Source of the DNA: JBBQZP01 sp038207585
GTDB taxonomy: Bacteria > Pseudomonadota > Alphaproteobacteria > Rhodobacterales > Rhodobacteraceae
Assembly (NCBI GenBank): GCA_038207585.1
Contig: JBBQZP010000029.1
Coordinates: 1-44,984 of the forward strand
Direction of reading: 5' to 3'
Length of the DNA stretch: 44,984 nt
The notes under the pieces are model-generated. The model was not told the origin of the DNA, searched no databases, and saw only the letters and a list, made by a program, of their open reading frames with translations. The position numbers and the translations under genes are program-made. This document shows, piece after piece, positions 8,564 through 16,189 of the stretch. Each line of letters starts with the position of its first letter. Position 1 is the stretch's first letter.

Positions 8564-8976
8564 ACGACGTCACCTATGGATCGGGCACCCCGGATGACCC
8601 GTGGAAATTGAAGACACCCTCGCTGACATCCGAATTCGAGGCCTGGACAGACAGCACGCAGACCCCACCGGCACTTGTCGTTCAGGTCGGCACGACCCGG
8701 CTTTCCTATCAGCTTCGGGCGTTGGACGATGCCCATGCGATGCTCAAGGCCCATGGCGACTGGATGCCACTTGGCAATGCAGACGAGGGCAAACCGACCA
8801 AGGAATACACGCTGGAACATTGGGCCCGGTCGGAAACCAATCCCATGGCCGGATATTACGGCCTTCGCAAGGGCTATCGCGGACGCTTTGCCAACTACAT
8901 CACCCCGGTGATGGAGCTATTGGGCATGGTCGAACTGGAACATACGCCCCGAAACAACCGAGTACGGGCCATCTGA
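8560..8976 (+). CDS. Conserved-looking small cytosolic protein (possibly DUF6855 family)
   Basis: A 138-aa protein without signal peptide or membrane segment. Features include GTPDDPWKLKTPSLTSEFEA near the N-terminus, VVQVGTTRLSYQLRALDDAH, AHGDWMPLGNADE, YYGLRKGYRGRFANYITPVM and an Arg-rich tail (ARG-Asn-Asn-Arg-Val-Arg). It starts inside the stop codon of the SRPBCC gene (ATGA). I recall similar short bacterial proteins catalogued as DUF6855, but this is from memory and uncertain. The WKLKTP and GLRKGYRGRF blocks suggest a real conserved family rather than a chance frame. Function unknown. Confidence 0.75.
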   Translation: MNDVTYGSGTPDDPWKLKTPSLTSEFEAWTDSTQTPPALVVQVGTTRLSYQLRALDDAHAMLKAHGDWMPLGNADEGKPTKEYTLEHWARSETNPMAGYYGLRKGYRGRFANYITPVMELLGMVELEHTPRNNRVRAI

Positions 8977-9023
8977 AAAAGTGGATAGCCCGTGACACAA
9001 CGGCAAAACCGGTGCGCGCTCCC

Positions 9024-10475
9024 TCACCGCCGCCAGAAATTCGGCACCAGCATCACGAACAGCGCCAGAAGCGCCACCCGGCCCAGAAGCATGGTGAAGA
9101 TCAGAATCCATTTCGCGGCCAGCGGGAAATCGACGAACGTGCCGGTCGGCTGCAGTGCCGGGCCGACGCCGTAGCCGATGTTGCCGATCGAACACCAAAC
9201 CGCGAACAGCGCCGATTCCATATCGACCCCGGTCAGCGTCATAGCGACACTCAGCACCCCCAACGCCAGAATATATGCGGTGGCAAAGAAGATCAGCGCG
9301 TTCATCGTCGGCGCATCCACCCTGCGGCCGTCATAGCGCACCGGAATGACCTGATTGGGCGAATGGATCTGGCGGATCTGCGTCCCGATGGCTGACAGCA
9401 TGATCTGCACCCGGAATACGCTGAGCGCGCCAGAGCTTGACCCCGAACAGGCCCCGATCATGCCGACGATGAACGCCACGATAAGCCCGAAACTGCCCCA
9501 GCTTGAAAACGAGCCTGCCGAAAACCCGGTGCCGGTAAAGACCGAGATAAGGTTGAACAGCGCCTCGCGCAGGGTCGGCTCGAAGTCTGCATTCGATGTG
9601 GCCATGCGCCAGACCACAACCGGGGCCACGGCATAGACGATCCAGCGCAACAGCGCCTGCACCTGTTTGTCATTCCACAGCGCCGCGGAAGTGCCGCTGA
9701 CCATCTGCACGTAACGCACATAGGGCAACGCCCCCAGAACCATAAACAGCGACCCCGCATATTCCACCGCCGCGCCCGGGTATTTGCCGAACGACATGTC
9801 CGTGGGCGAAAATCCACCCGTGGCAATGCTGGCCATGCCCATCACAACGGCATCCAGAAGCGACATGCCAAGCGTGCGGTACGTCACGATGCAGGCCACC
9901 GTCAGCGTCGCGTAAACGGCCAGCAGCGACAGCGCGATGTCCGACGCGCGGGGCAGCAGTTTGCCGAACGTGTCATAGCCCTGCACCTTGAAGAACTGCA
10001 TGCCCCCCACCCGCATCACTGGCAGAAAGATCATCGCGACAAAGGCGATGCCAAGGCCGCCGATGGAATTCATCATGCCGCGCCACAGGTTCATGCCGGG
10101 CGGCAGGTCATCAAGGCCGGAAATGACGGTCGATCCGGTTGTGGTGATGCCCGATACCGCCTCGAAATAGGCATCCGAAAAGGCAAGCCGGGGTGCGCCG
10201 TCCATGAATGGCAGGGCCGCGAACAGCGGAATTACGACCCACGCCCCGACGGTCAGCAGGTAAGCCTGCCGGATGTCGAACTCGCGCCCCAGCCCGTTGC
10301 GCGCCGCAAAGGACACCAGCATCCCGACACCCGCCGTGATTGCAGCGGCCTCGGCAAATGCGCTTGCGTTGCCCGATTTTGCTAAAAACTCTACCGCCCC
10401 AGGAACCAGCATCAAGCCGCCCAGCGATACCAGCATAAGGCCAATCACATAAGCAGCGGGGCGCACATCAAGCAT
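9024..10475 (-). CDS. trkH: TrkH family potassium uptake protein (second copy)
   Basis: A 483-aa paralogue of the TrkH at 5888-7336 with the same four pore loops: AVSGITTTGSTVI, MASIATGGFSPTD, SVFTGTGFSAGSF and CSIGNIGYGVGPAL. Its role is K+ (or possibly Na+/K+) translocation across the inner membrane. The start at 10475 (MLDVRPAAYVIGL) is selected by alignment to the paralogue; the frame extends to 10514, and ATG 10490 is a possible alternative. The first pore loop has Ser instead of Thr (TTTGST against TTTGTT), and the last differs (GYGVG against GPAFG), so the copies may differ in selectivity or kinetics. No TrkA partner is nearby. Confidence 0.95.
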   Translation of the reverse strand: MLDVRPAAYVIGLMLVSLGGLMLVPGAVEFLAKSGNASAFAEAAAITAGVGMLVSFAARNGLGREFDIRQAYLLTVGAWVVIPLFAALPFMDGAPRLAFSDAYFEAVSGITTTGSTVISGLDDLPPGMNLWRGMMNSIGGLGIAFVAMIFLPVMRVGGMQFFKVQGYDTFGKLLPRASDIALSLLAVYATLTVACIVTYRTLGMSLLDAVVMGMASIATGGFSPTDMSFGKYPGAAVEYAGSLFMVLGALPYVRYVQMVSGTSAALWNDKQVQALLRWIVYAVAPVVVWRMATSNADFEPTLREALFNLISVFTGTGFSAGSFSSWGSFGLIVAFIVGMIGACSGSSSGALSVFRVQIMLSAIGTQIRQIHSPNQVIPVRYDGRRVDAPTMNALIFFATAYILALGVLSVAMTLTGVDMESALFAVWCSIGNIGYGVGPALQPTGTFVDFPLAAKWILIFTMLLGRVALLALFVMLVPNFWRR

Positions 10476-10535
10476 AATGTGCGAACCCATGTTCCGGGCC
10501 GCGCCGCGTGTCAAGCCTTGGCAGTCTTGCGCCTG

Positions 10536-11624
10536 TTAACCGACGTGGAACAACGTCCCGAACAGGCGCGGATCAAGGCTTTCCTGCGCGAATGTGGTCC
10601 CTTGCGTCAGCAGGCTGACGGCGTCATGGCTGTGCAGGCTTTCCTGATGGCTGGCCAGCACGCGGAAATCGCCAATCCGCGCATCGTTCTGCAATTGCGC
10701 GCAGAAACTGCGGGCGGCATCTTCAACAAAGATCGGGTTCGCGGCGTTAAGCTCGGCAAACGCCTGCTCATCCTCGCGCTTGACCATGACTTGCGTTTCG
10801 GTCGGCACACCGCGCCGGGCAAGCTCGATCAGATCTTCGAACCACAGGCAGTCGTCGCCCAGAACCTGCACCGAAATCCGCGCAACCGAGCGCTGCGAAT
10901 GTGGCGTGGCAAGTTGTCCCCGCGTGCGGCGGGCGTGTTCGGAAAGCTCCAGCGAACAGGGGCAGGTGCTGGAATACACGTAATCCAGATGCATGATCTT
11001 CTTGCGCTGGCCCGCCTGTTCCACCAGTTCCAGCGCGATATCGTAATACTGCCAGCCCGACAGGCCCGAGCGCAGGCTTTCCACCTTGACCGGGAACGAC
11101 AGGCGCATCTGAATGCGGGCGTCGAAACTTTCCAGATCGCGCTTGTAATCTTCCAGCGCCGCCTCAATCACCTCAAAGCTGAACTGTTTTTCAGCGTGCG
11201 CATAGAACGACCGCATGATGCGGCTCATGTTGATGCCTTTTTTCTCGGCTTCCAGACTGACTGTGCCGGTCACGCTGGTTTCCAGCGTCAGATCGCCGTT
11301 TTCCCGCGTGTGATATCGGATCGGCAGGCGGAAATTCGATATGCCGACATGCTGGATCTGCGTCTTGGAGCCGACAATAAGACTTGCGGGGCCGTTTTGC
11401 AGATCGGGCAGTGTGTCTTTGTAATCCGCATCGGCGCGAAAATCGGCGGGATAGTCGCGCAAAAGATCGGGGTAGCCGTCACCGACCAAAGCCTTTGCGG
11501 CCGGGTCAATCTCGGCCATTTCGGCGTCGCTGGCCCGGTGCGCCCACAAACGCAGGGTCGCCATCGCGGCCTCGGCCTCGGCACGGCTGGGTTTGCGGTC
11601 CATGTCCGGTGTGTGAATGTTCAT
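10536..11624 (-). CDS. folE2: GTP cyclohydrolase I type 2 (FolE2)
   Basis: A 362-aa FolE2 (COG1469 family), which converts GTP to 7,8-dihydroneopterin triphosphate, the first step of folate biosynthesis; it is the metal-promiscuous alternative to zinc-dependent FolE. Signatures are NFRLPIRYHTRENGD, RSFYAHAEKQFSFEVIE, the catalytic-cysteine block DYVYSSTCPCSLELSEH (Cys221/Cys223, His230) and HSQRSVARISVQV. The start at 11624 (MNIHTPDMD) has GGGGGA upstream. The N-terminal about 60 residues are longer than in short FolE2 proteins, as I recall for Rhodobacterales homologues. It stands alone, between trkH and metZ, all on the minus strand. Confidence 0.95.
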   Translation of the reverse strand: MNIHTPDMDRKPSRAEAEAAMATLRLWAHRASDAEMAEIDPAAKALVGDGYPDLLRDYPADFRADADYKDTLPDLQNGPASLIVGSKTQIQHVGISNFRLPIRYHTRENGDLTLETSVTGTVSLEAEKKGINMSRIMRSFYAHAEKQFSFEVIEAALEDYKRDLESFDARIQMRLSFPVKVESLRSGLSGWQYYDIALELVEQAGQRKKIMHLDYVYSSTCPCSLELSEHARRTRGQLATPHSQRSVARISVQVLGDDCLWFEDLIELARRGVPTETQVMVKREDEQAFAELNAANPIFVEDAARSFCAQLQNDARIGDFRVLASHQESLHSHDAVSLLTQGTTFAQESLDPRLFGTLFHVG

Positions 11625-11730
11625 CGCGTCCCCCAAGCCATGCAGCGTCGCCCCAGCATGTAGGAGCGCGCGCGGCATTTCCAACCCTGTCCGACACTAT
11701 ACGCACGAAAGCGTCAGCGGATCACGCCTT

Positions 11731-12912
11731 TCAGGCGGTTTCCAGCGCCGCCATCAGATCACCGATCAGATCGCCCGCGTCCTCCAGCCCGACCGACAGC
11801 CGCACAAGGCCCGGCGTGATGCCCAAAAGCGCCTTCTGATCATCGGGCAGGCGCTGGTGGGTCGTGGTCGCCGGATGGGTTGCGATGGATTTCGCATCAC
11901 CAAGGTTGTTCGAGATTTTGACGATCCGCAGCGCATTCAGCGACCGGAACGCCGCCTCTTTTCCGCCCTTGATATCGAAGGTGACGATCGTGCCGCCCGA
12001 CCCCATCTGATCCATCGCAAGCGCATGCTGCGGATGGCTTTTCAGCCCCGGAAAGATGACGTTCGACAGCTTGGGATGCCCCTCGAGCGCTTGCGCGACC
12101 TGCGCCGCAGTCTCGGCCATCGCCCGGCAGCGCAGATCAAGGGTCACCATCCCGTTCAGCATGATCCACGCCGTAAACGGGCTCATCGACCCGCCGGTGT
12201 GTTTCATGTAGGGCTCAACGGTCTTGCGGATGAAATCTCGCGTGCCACAGATCACGCCGCCCAAAGCGCGGCCCTGCCCGTCGATGTGCTTTGTCGTCGA
12301 ATAGACGATCACATCAGCGCCCTGATCGACAGCGCGAGAGAACACCGGCGTCGCAAAGACATTATCCACGATGACCAAGGCGCCTGCGTCATGCGCAATC
12401 CGGGATACTCTTTCAATATCAACCAGTTCCAGCGTGGGGTTCGACATAGACTCAAAGAACACCGCCTTAGTACCCGAAACCACGGCCTTTTTCCACTGAT
12501 CCAGATCGGCGCCGTCCACAAACGTGACCTTCACGCCAAAGCGCGTCAGCACCTCTTCCAGCACATAAAGGCACGACCCGAACAGCGCACGCGCAGACAC
12601 CACATGATCCCCCGCCCGCAGCATCGAGGTCAGCGCGCCAGACACTGCCGCCATGCCGCTGGCGGTGGCAAAGGCATCTTCGGTGCCTTCAAGCGACGCA
12701 ATGCGTTCCTCGAACATCCGCGTCGTGGGGTTGCCGTAGCGAGCATAGATGAACTCATCCTCGCCCGCCTTCACAAAGCGCGCCTCGGCGGATTCGGCGT
12801 CGGGGTAGACAAATCCTTGGGTCAGGAAAATCGCCTCGGCCATCTCGCCATACTGGCTGCGGCGGGAGCCTTCATGCACCAGTTTCGTGCGGGTTTTCCA
12901 TTTGTCGGTCAT
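11731..12912 (-). CDS. metZ: O-succinylhomoserine sulfhydrylase
   Basis: A 393-aa PLP enzyme of the Cys/Met metabolism family. It makes homocysteine from O-succinyl- (or O-acetyl-) homoserine and sulfide in methionine synthesis. Visible motifs are YARYGNPTTRMFEERIASLE, ATASGMAAVSG, SNPTLELVDI and VDNVFATPVF, with the PLP lysine in STTKHIDGQGR (Lys208). The start at 12912 (MTDKWKTRTK) has GAGG about 9 bases upstream; the open frame to 13062 runs through the riboswitch and is not coding. A SAM-II riboswitch and a terminator hairpin precede it, so expression should fall when S-adenosylmethionine is plentiful. Distinguishing metZ from metB/metY is by resemblance; substrate choice is inferred. Confidence 0.93.
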   Translation of the reverse strand: MTDKWKTRTKLVHEGSRRSQYGEMAEAIFLTQGFVYPDAESAEARFVKAGEDEFIYARYGNPTTRMFEERIASLEGTEDAFATASGMAAVSGALTSMLRAGDHVVSARALFGSCLYVLEEVLTRFGVKVTFVDGADLDQWKKAVVSGTKAVFFESMSNPTLELVDIERVSRIAHDAGALVIVDNVFATPVFSRAVDQGADVIVYSTTKHIDGQGRALGGVICGTRDFIRKTVEPYMKHTGGSMSPFTAWIMLNGMVTLDLRCRAMAETAAQVAQALEGHPKLSNVIFPGLKSHPQHALAMDQMGSGGTIVTFDIKGGKEAAFRSLNALRIVKISNNLGDAKSIATHPATTTHQRLPDDQKALLGITPGLVRLSVGLEDAGDLIGDLMAALETA

Positions 12913-12928
12913 AGCGCGCCTCGCCCAT

Positions 12929-12961
12929 AAAAAAACCCGGACACCATCCAGAGGCGCCGGG
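12929..12961 (-). terminator. metZ: Intrinsic terminator between SAM-II riboswitch and metZ
   Basis: On the minus strand CCCGG-CGCC (12961-12953) pairs with GGTG-(T)-CCGGG (12945-12936, one bulge) around a 7-nt loop. It is followed at once by seven T (12935-12929). The metZ start codon is 17 bases further. The stem and U-tract are strong, so this looks like a regulated leader terminator, 13 bases after the riboswitch. Confidence 0.8.
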
Positions 12962-12973
12962 GGAACCCGATCA

Positions 12974-13030
12974 GACCTCTTTAGCGGTTTGTTTAACGTG
13001 GCCCGCAATCCGGTAACAAAGCGCCACGAG
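12974..13030 (-). ncRNA. SAM-II riboswitch upstream of metZ
   Basis: The minus strand carries the SAM-II (metA motif) pattern: stem arm CGTGGC (13028-13023), then CTTTGTTACCGGATTGC in the loop, the partner arm GCCACG (13002-12997), an A-rich linker TTAAACAAACC and the pseudoknot strand GCTAAAG followed by AGGT (to 12975). This order and the conserved GATTGC, ACGTTAAA and GCTAAAG blocks match the class known in alphaproteobacteria. It binds S-adenosylmethionine and represses methionine genes. Here no start codon lies close to the pseudoknot strand, so control probably acts through the downstream terminator (inference). Confidence 0.88.
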
Positions 13031-13207
13031 GGTTGGATACGCCCGAAACCGAGGCGGGTCAACGGCCCAGATCAGGGGGGTAGACGAGGCCATCACACTA
13101 CATCTGGGCGGTTATAGTCACATATCGGTCATCGGCACGTCATGCAGTCTTTGCACCCGTGGCTTACGCCCCAAGTCAGATGCTGCACCGCCGCATGGGA
13201 CCCGACC

Positions 13208-14104
13208 ATGACAGTTCTCGCCGTCAATGCCAAAGGATGCGACCCCGTACCTGCCAGCCCTTTGCACCGCGCGCTCGAGGGGTTGGCGCCCGGCACGCCG
13301 GTCACGATCCTGCTGCATGGCTTTCGTTACACGCCCGACCAACCCGACCACGACCCGCACCGCTTCATCTTTGCCGCCCATTCGGACGAACCCGTGCTGC
13401 GCAACCCTTCGTGGCCCCGGCATCTGGGCTATGGGCGCGGCAAGCCGGGCGGGCTGTGCATCGGCTTTGGCTGGAATGCCTGCGGCACGATCTGGCGCGC
13501 GAATGACGAGGCGTTGCGGGCGGGGGTGGCACTGGCGACCCTGATCGGGCAGTTGCGCGCGGCGGGGATGGGTCCGGTGAACATTCTGGCCCATTCGCTG
13601 GGCGCGCGGGTGGCTTTGGCGGCGCTGGCTCCGCTTTGCGCAGGCGATGTCGGACGGATCATCTTTCTGACCGGGGCCGAGTACCGGAGCGTTGCCGAAA
13701 CCGCCCTTGCAACCCCGGCGGGCCAAGCGGCCGAGGTGCTGAACATAACCAGCCGCGAGAATGATCTGTTTGATTTCCTGTACGAATCCTCAACGCTCTG
13801 GCGCGGCCCGACACTTGGTGCGGGGTTGGACACCCGCCGCTGCGTGACACTGCAAATCGACCATACCGCGCATTGCGAAGGCTTGCGGGTGCTGGGCTAT
13901 CCCACCGCCGCTCCGAAAAATCGCATCTGCCACTGGTCCAGCTATCTGCGCCCCGGCCTGTTCCCCCTCTACCGCGCCTTCCTGCGCGAGCCGCAGAGCC
14001 TGCCGCTGGAGTTGCTGCGCGCGCATCTGCCAACCGAGGTGCAACCGCGCTGGTCACGGCTGCTGGCCCGGCCGGTGGGTGAGGCGGGGGTGGTGGTGCA
14101 GTAG
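13208..14104 (+). CDS. Alpha/beta hydrolase fold protein
   Basis: A 298-aa cytosolic hydrolase. The oxyanion-hole region ILLHGFRYTP (about residues 33-42) and the nucleophile elbow ILAHSLGARVAL (Ser about 134) follow the alpha/beta hydrolase pattern (G/A-x-S-x-G). A candidate acid is in SRENDLFDF and the histidine is probably in IDHTAHCEG. No signal peptide. The ATG at 13208 is preferred over the frame opening at 13142; GGGA lies about 7 bases upstream. The substrate cannot be inferred; it stands alone between the divergent metZ leader and a small minus-strand gene. Confidence 0.85.
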   Translation: MTVLAVNAKGCDPVPASPLHRALEGLAPGTPVTILLHGFRYTPDQPDHDPHRFIFAAHSDEPVLRNPSWPRHLGYGRGKPGGLCIGFGWNACGTIWRANDEALRAGVALATLIGQLRAAGMGPVNILAHSLGARVALAALAPLCAGDVGRIIFLTGAEYRSVAETALATPAGQAAEVLNITSRENDLFDFLYESSTLWRGPTLGAGLDTRRCVTLQIDHTAHCEGLRVLGYPTAAPKNRICHWSSYLRPGLFPLYRAFLREPQSLPLELLRAHLPTEVQPRWSRLLARPVGEAGVVVQ

Positions 14105-14161
14105 CGCAAGGCGGCATGGTTTTTCCAGCATAGGTGTCTGATGTGCGGAAGAAACGGACGT

Positions 14162-14422
14162 TCATTTCGACCTCACTTTGGTCGCGTCCCATTCGATTGA
14201 AATAGGATGATCACCCGAGAAGCATTCTAGGGGATGGAAGATTAGCGCTCCATTTTCTTGTCTGATCATCAGCCCAGAGTAGGTATCTGGTGGCCAATCG
14301 GACTTCGGAAAATCATCGGCATAACTGTCCGCCTCTGAGCAAAAGACAATCTCTCCCGACAGATCAAAATCTATGATGACCCAGTCGCCCGCCCGCGCCT
14401 TACCTAGTGAATGTCCAATCAT
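14162..14422 (-). CDS. Small acidic hypothetical protein
   Basis: An 86-aa protein, not recognised. It has Asp/Glu-rich sequence (IIDFDLSGEIVFCSEADSY, DDFPKSDWPPDTYSGLM) and no signal peptide or membrane helix. A good ribosome site (GAGG, 7 bases before the ATG at 14422) supports translation. GC is about 50% (60 of 120 bases in 14221-14340), lower than neighbours, suggesting recent acquisition. The surrounding intervals (14105-14161 and 14423-14543) show nothing else. It may be an immunity-like or orphan accessory protein; this is only a guess from size and acidity. Confidence 0.55.
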   Translation of the reverse strand: MIGHSLGKARAGDWVIIDFDLSGEIVFCSEADSYADDFPKSDWPPDTYSGLMIRQENGALIFHPLECFSGDHPISIEWDATKVRSK

Positions 14423-14543
14423 TTGCGATCCTCAGCCGTAGTGTGAGACAGAAATACGACGCCTGAGGCCTCACAATGACTTTTGTAAAGTTCGCAAACA
14501 AGTGGCCGCAAGGGGCTCATGGCAGCCGTTCGGCGTAAGTCAC

Positions 14544-15155
14544 TCACCCCTTATCCCCCGGCTCCTCCTCCACGCCATACCGCTCCATCAACTTCCCCTG
14601 CGTCATGAAGAACGCAAACAGTGCTGCGGTCAGGCCGAAGGTCTTGAACGTGACCCAGGTTTCGGTGGAAAAGCTGCGCCAGATCACCTCGTTCGCGACC
14701 GCAAGGCCAAAGAAGAACAGCGTGATGCGGCGGGTCAGGATCATCCAGCCTTCTGCCTTCATCGGCAGAACGTCGCCCATCACGGCTTTCAGATAGCTTT
14801 CGCCGCGCATGAGACCAAACCCCAAAGCCCCTGCAAACAAAAGATAAATCATCGTGGGCTTCATCTTGAAGAACCGCTCGTCCTTGAGCCAGACCGACAG
14901 CCCGCCGAACACCACAACCACCACCAGCGTCACGATCTGCATCGCCGACAGCTTGCCCGTCAGCCGCCACAGGATCAGGGTGGAGGCCACCATCAGCGGC
15001 ACGAACAGGGCTGTAATCGCAATAAAGCCGGGATATTCAACCCCCGCGACGGTAAACACCCGGTCCTTGACCAGCAGATACCCCACGAAAAACGCCAGTA
15101 CCGGCCCCAATTCCAGCGCCATCTTCAGCCCGGTTGAGATTTTGCGCCCCGCCAT
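14544..15155 (-). CDS. yciB: Inner-membrane septation-associated protein YciB/IspZ
   Basis: A 203-aa polytopic inner-membrane protein of the YciB/IspZ family, involved in cell envelope and septum maintenance; the molecular role is unsettled. Signatures are LELGPVLAFFVGYLL near the N-terminus, FGGLSVWLKDERFFKMKPT and ANEVIWRSFSTETWVTFKTF. Five or six hydrophobic stretches are visible. The ATG overlaps the stop of the preceding DMT transporter gene (TGATG), so it is the last gene of the ftsY operon. The C-terminal tail is charged (YGVEEEPGDKG). Confidence 0.95.
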   Translation of the reverse strand: MAGRKISTGLKMALELGPVLAFFVGYLLVKDRVFTVAGVEYPGFIAITALFVPLMVASTLILWRLTGKLSAMQIVTLVVVVVFGGLSVWLKDERFFKMKPTMIYLLFAGALGFGLMRGESYLKAVMGDVLPMKAEGWMILTRRITLFFFGLAVANEVIWRSFSTETWVTFKTFGLTAALFAFFMTQGKLMERYGVEEEPGDKG

Positions 15156-16054
15156 CAGCCCGCCCCTTCCACAATCACCGCCCCCAGCGCGATCAGCGCC
15201 ATCAGCCCCAGCCGCACCCGGCCCACCTTTTCGCCCAGAACCAGCCAGCCGATCAGCGCCGCAAACACCGTCGAGGTTTCGCGCAGCACCGCCGCCTCGC
15301 CCACGTTGTCAAGCCGGGTGGCCAGCATGATCGACCCGAAGCTGAAATAGGCGACAATCGCGCCCAGCGCACCTTTTTTCAGCAAAGGCACCGCCTCGGC
15401 CAGCGGCAAATTGCGCCAACGCCGGGCCGTGATCAGCGGCATGAACCAGCCATCCAGCAGGAAAAACCACGCAAGGAACGTGAACGGGTCAGCCGTCGCG
15501 CGGATGCCGTAGGCGTCATAGGTGGTGTAGATCGCAACCATCGCCCCCGTCGCCACCGCAAAGCCCAGCGCCGGAATCATCCGGTCACGGTTCAGTGTGA
15601 TCGTTTGCAGATTATAGACCGCCAGCCCGAAAATGCCCGACAGCAGCACCGCAAGCCCGCCCCATTGGCCAAGGTTGAAATGCTCGCCAAAGATGATGCC
15701 CGCACCGATCACCGCAAACAACGGCCCGGTGCCACGCACGACCGGATAGACCACCGTGTAAGCCCCGCGCTCGTAGGTCATGGCCTGCAAGACCTTGTAG
15801 ATGATGTGAATAACAATCGCGCCCACAAGGATCGGCCACAGATGCGGTTCGGGCCAGGGCACAACGAACAGGGCAAAGGGCAGCGAAATGATGCCGTAGT
15901 TCATGTCAATCGCAGCGCGGCTCATCCACGGGTCTTGCCGGCCCTTTTGAAGCGCGCCAAACAAGGCGTGCAAAATCGCCGCCAGAAGTGCCAGGGCGAG
16001 TGCCAGATCATGCCCGGCGGGCGTACCTTCAAGAGACCGCAGCCAGTCACTCAT
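15155..16054 (-). CDS. DMT-superfamily (EamA-like) transporter
   Basis: A 299-aa protein with about ten hydrophobic segments in two repeats, typical of EamA/drug-metabolite transporters. Motifs include ALLAAILHALFGALQKG, VYPVVRGTGPLFAVIGAGII at the end of repeat one and AAVLRETSTVFAALIGWLVL in repeat two, the usual P-x-x-x-x-P/R-E-type helices. The substrate is unknown. It begins 6 bp after the 42-aa ORF and overlaps yciB by one base, so the four genes ftsY-sORF-DMT-yciB appear to be one transcription unit. Confidence 0.9.
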   Translation of the reverse strand: MSDWLRSLEGTPAGHDLALALALLAAILHALFGALQKGRQDPWMSRAAIDMNYGIISLPFALFVVPWPEPHLWPILVGAIVIHIIYKVLQAMTYERGAYTVVYPVVRGTGPLFAVIGAGIIFGEHFNLGQWGGLAVLLSGIFGLAVYNLQTITLNRDRMIPALGFAVATGAMVAIYTTYDAYGIRATADPFTFLAWFFLLDGWFMPLITARRWRNLPLAEAVPLLKKGALGAIVAYFSFGSIMLATRLDNVGEAAVLRETSTVFAALIGWLVLGEKVGRVRLGLMALIALGAVIVEGAG

Positions 16055-16060
16055 TTGACG

Positions 16061-16189
16061 TCACGGGGCGAAGGGCGCATAGGTCACGCCGATTTCGGCC
16101 GACCCGAACAGGGGCCAGACCTGACCCAGCGATTGCGCCCGTGCCATGCCGGTCTGCAGCGACAGGATCGGAGCGGGAATGCGCAGCAT
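16061..16189 (-). CDS. 42-aa small protein coupled to ftsY
   Basis: The ATG at 16189 shares its A with the ftsY stop codon (TGATG). The frame runs MLRIPAPILSLQTGMARAQS and ends VTYAPFAP before TGA at 16061-16063; the DMT transporter starts 6 bp later. The tight packing on both sides argues for a translated gene. It is hydrophobic at the start but has no clear membrane helix and matches no family I know. I have a vague memory of similar short ORFs after ftsY in Rhodobacterales, unverified. It could also be the remnant of a larger gene. Confidence 0.6.
   Translation of the reverse strand: MLRIPAPILSLQTGMARAQSLGQVWPLFGSAEIGVTYAPFAP

Noticed and set aside
12913..13062. N-terminal extension of metZ
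   Set aside because: The frame runs through the SAM-II riboswitch and terminator; homologues start near MTDKWKTRTK at 12912.
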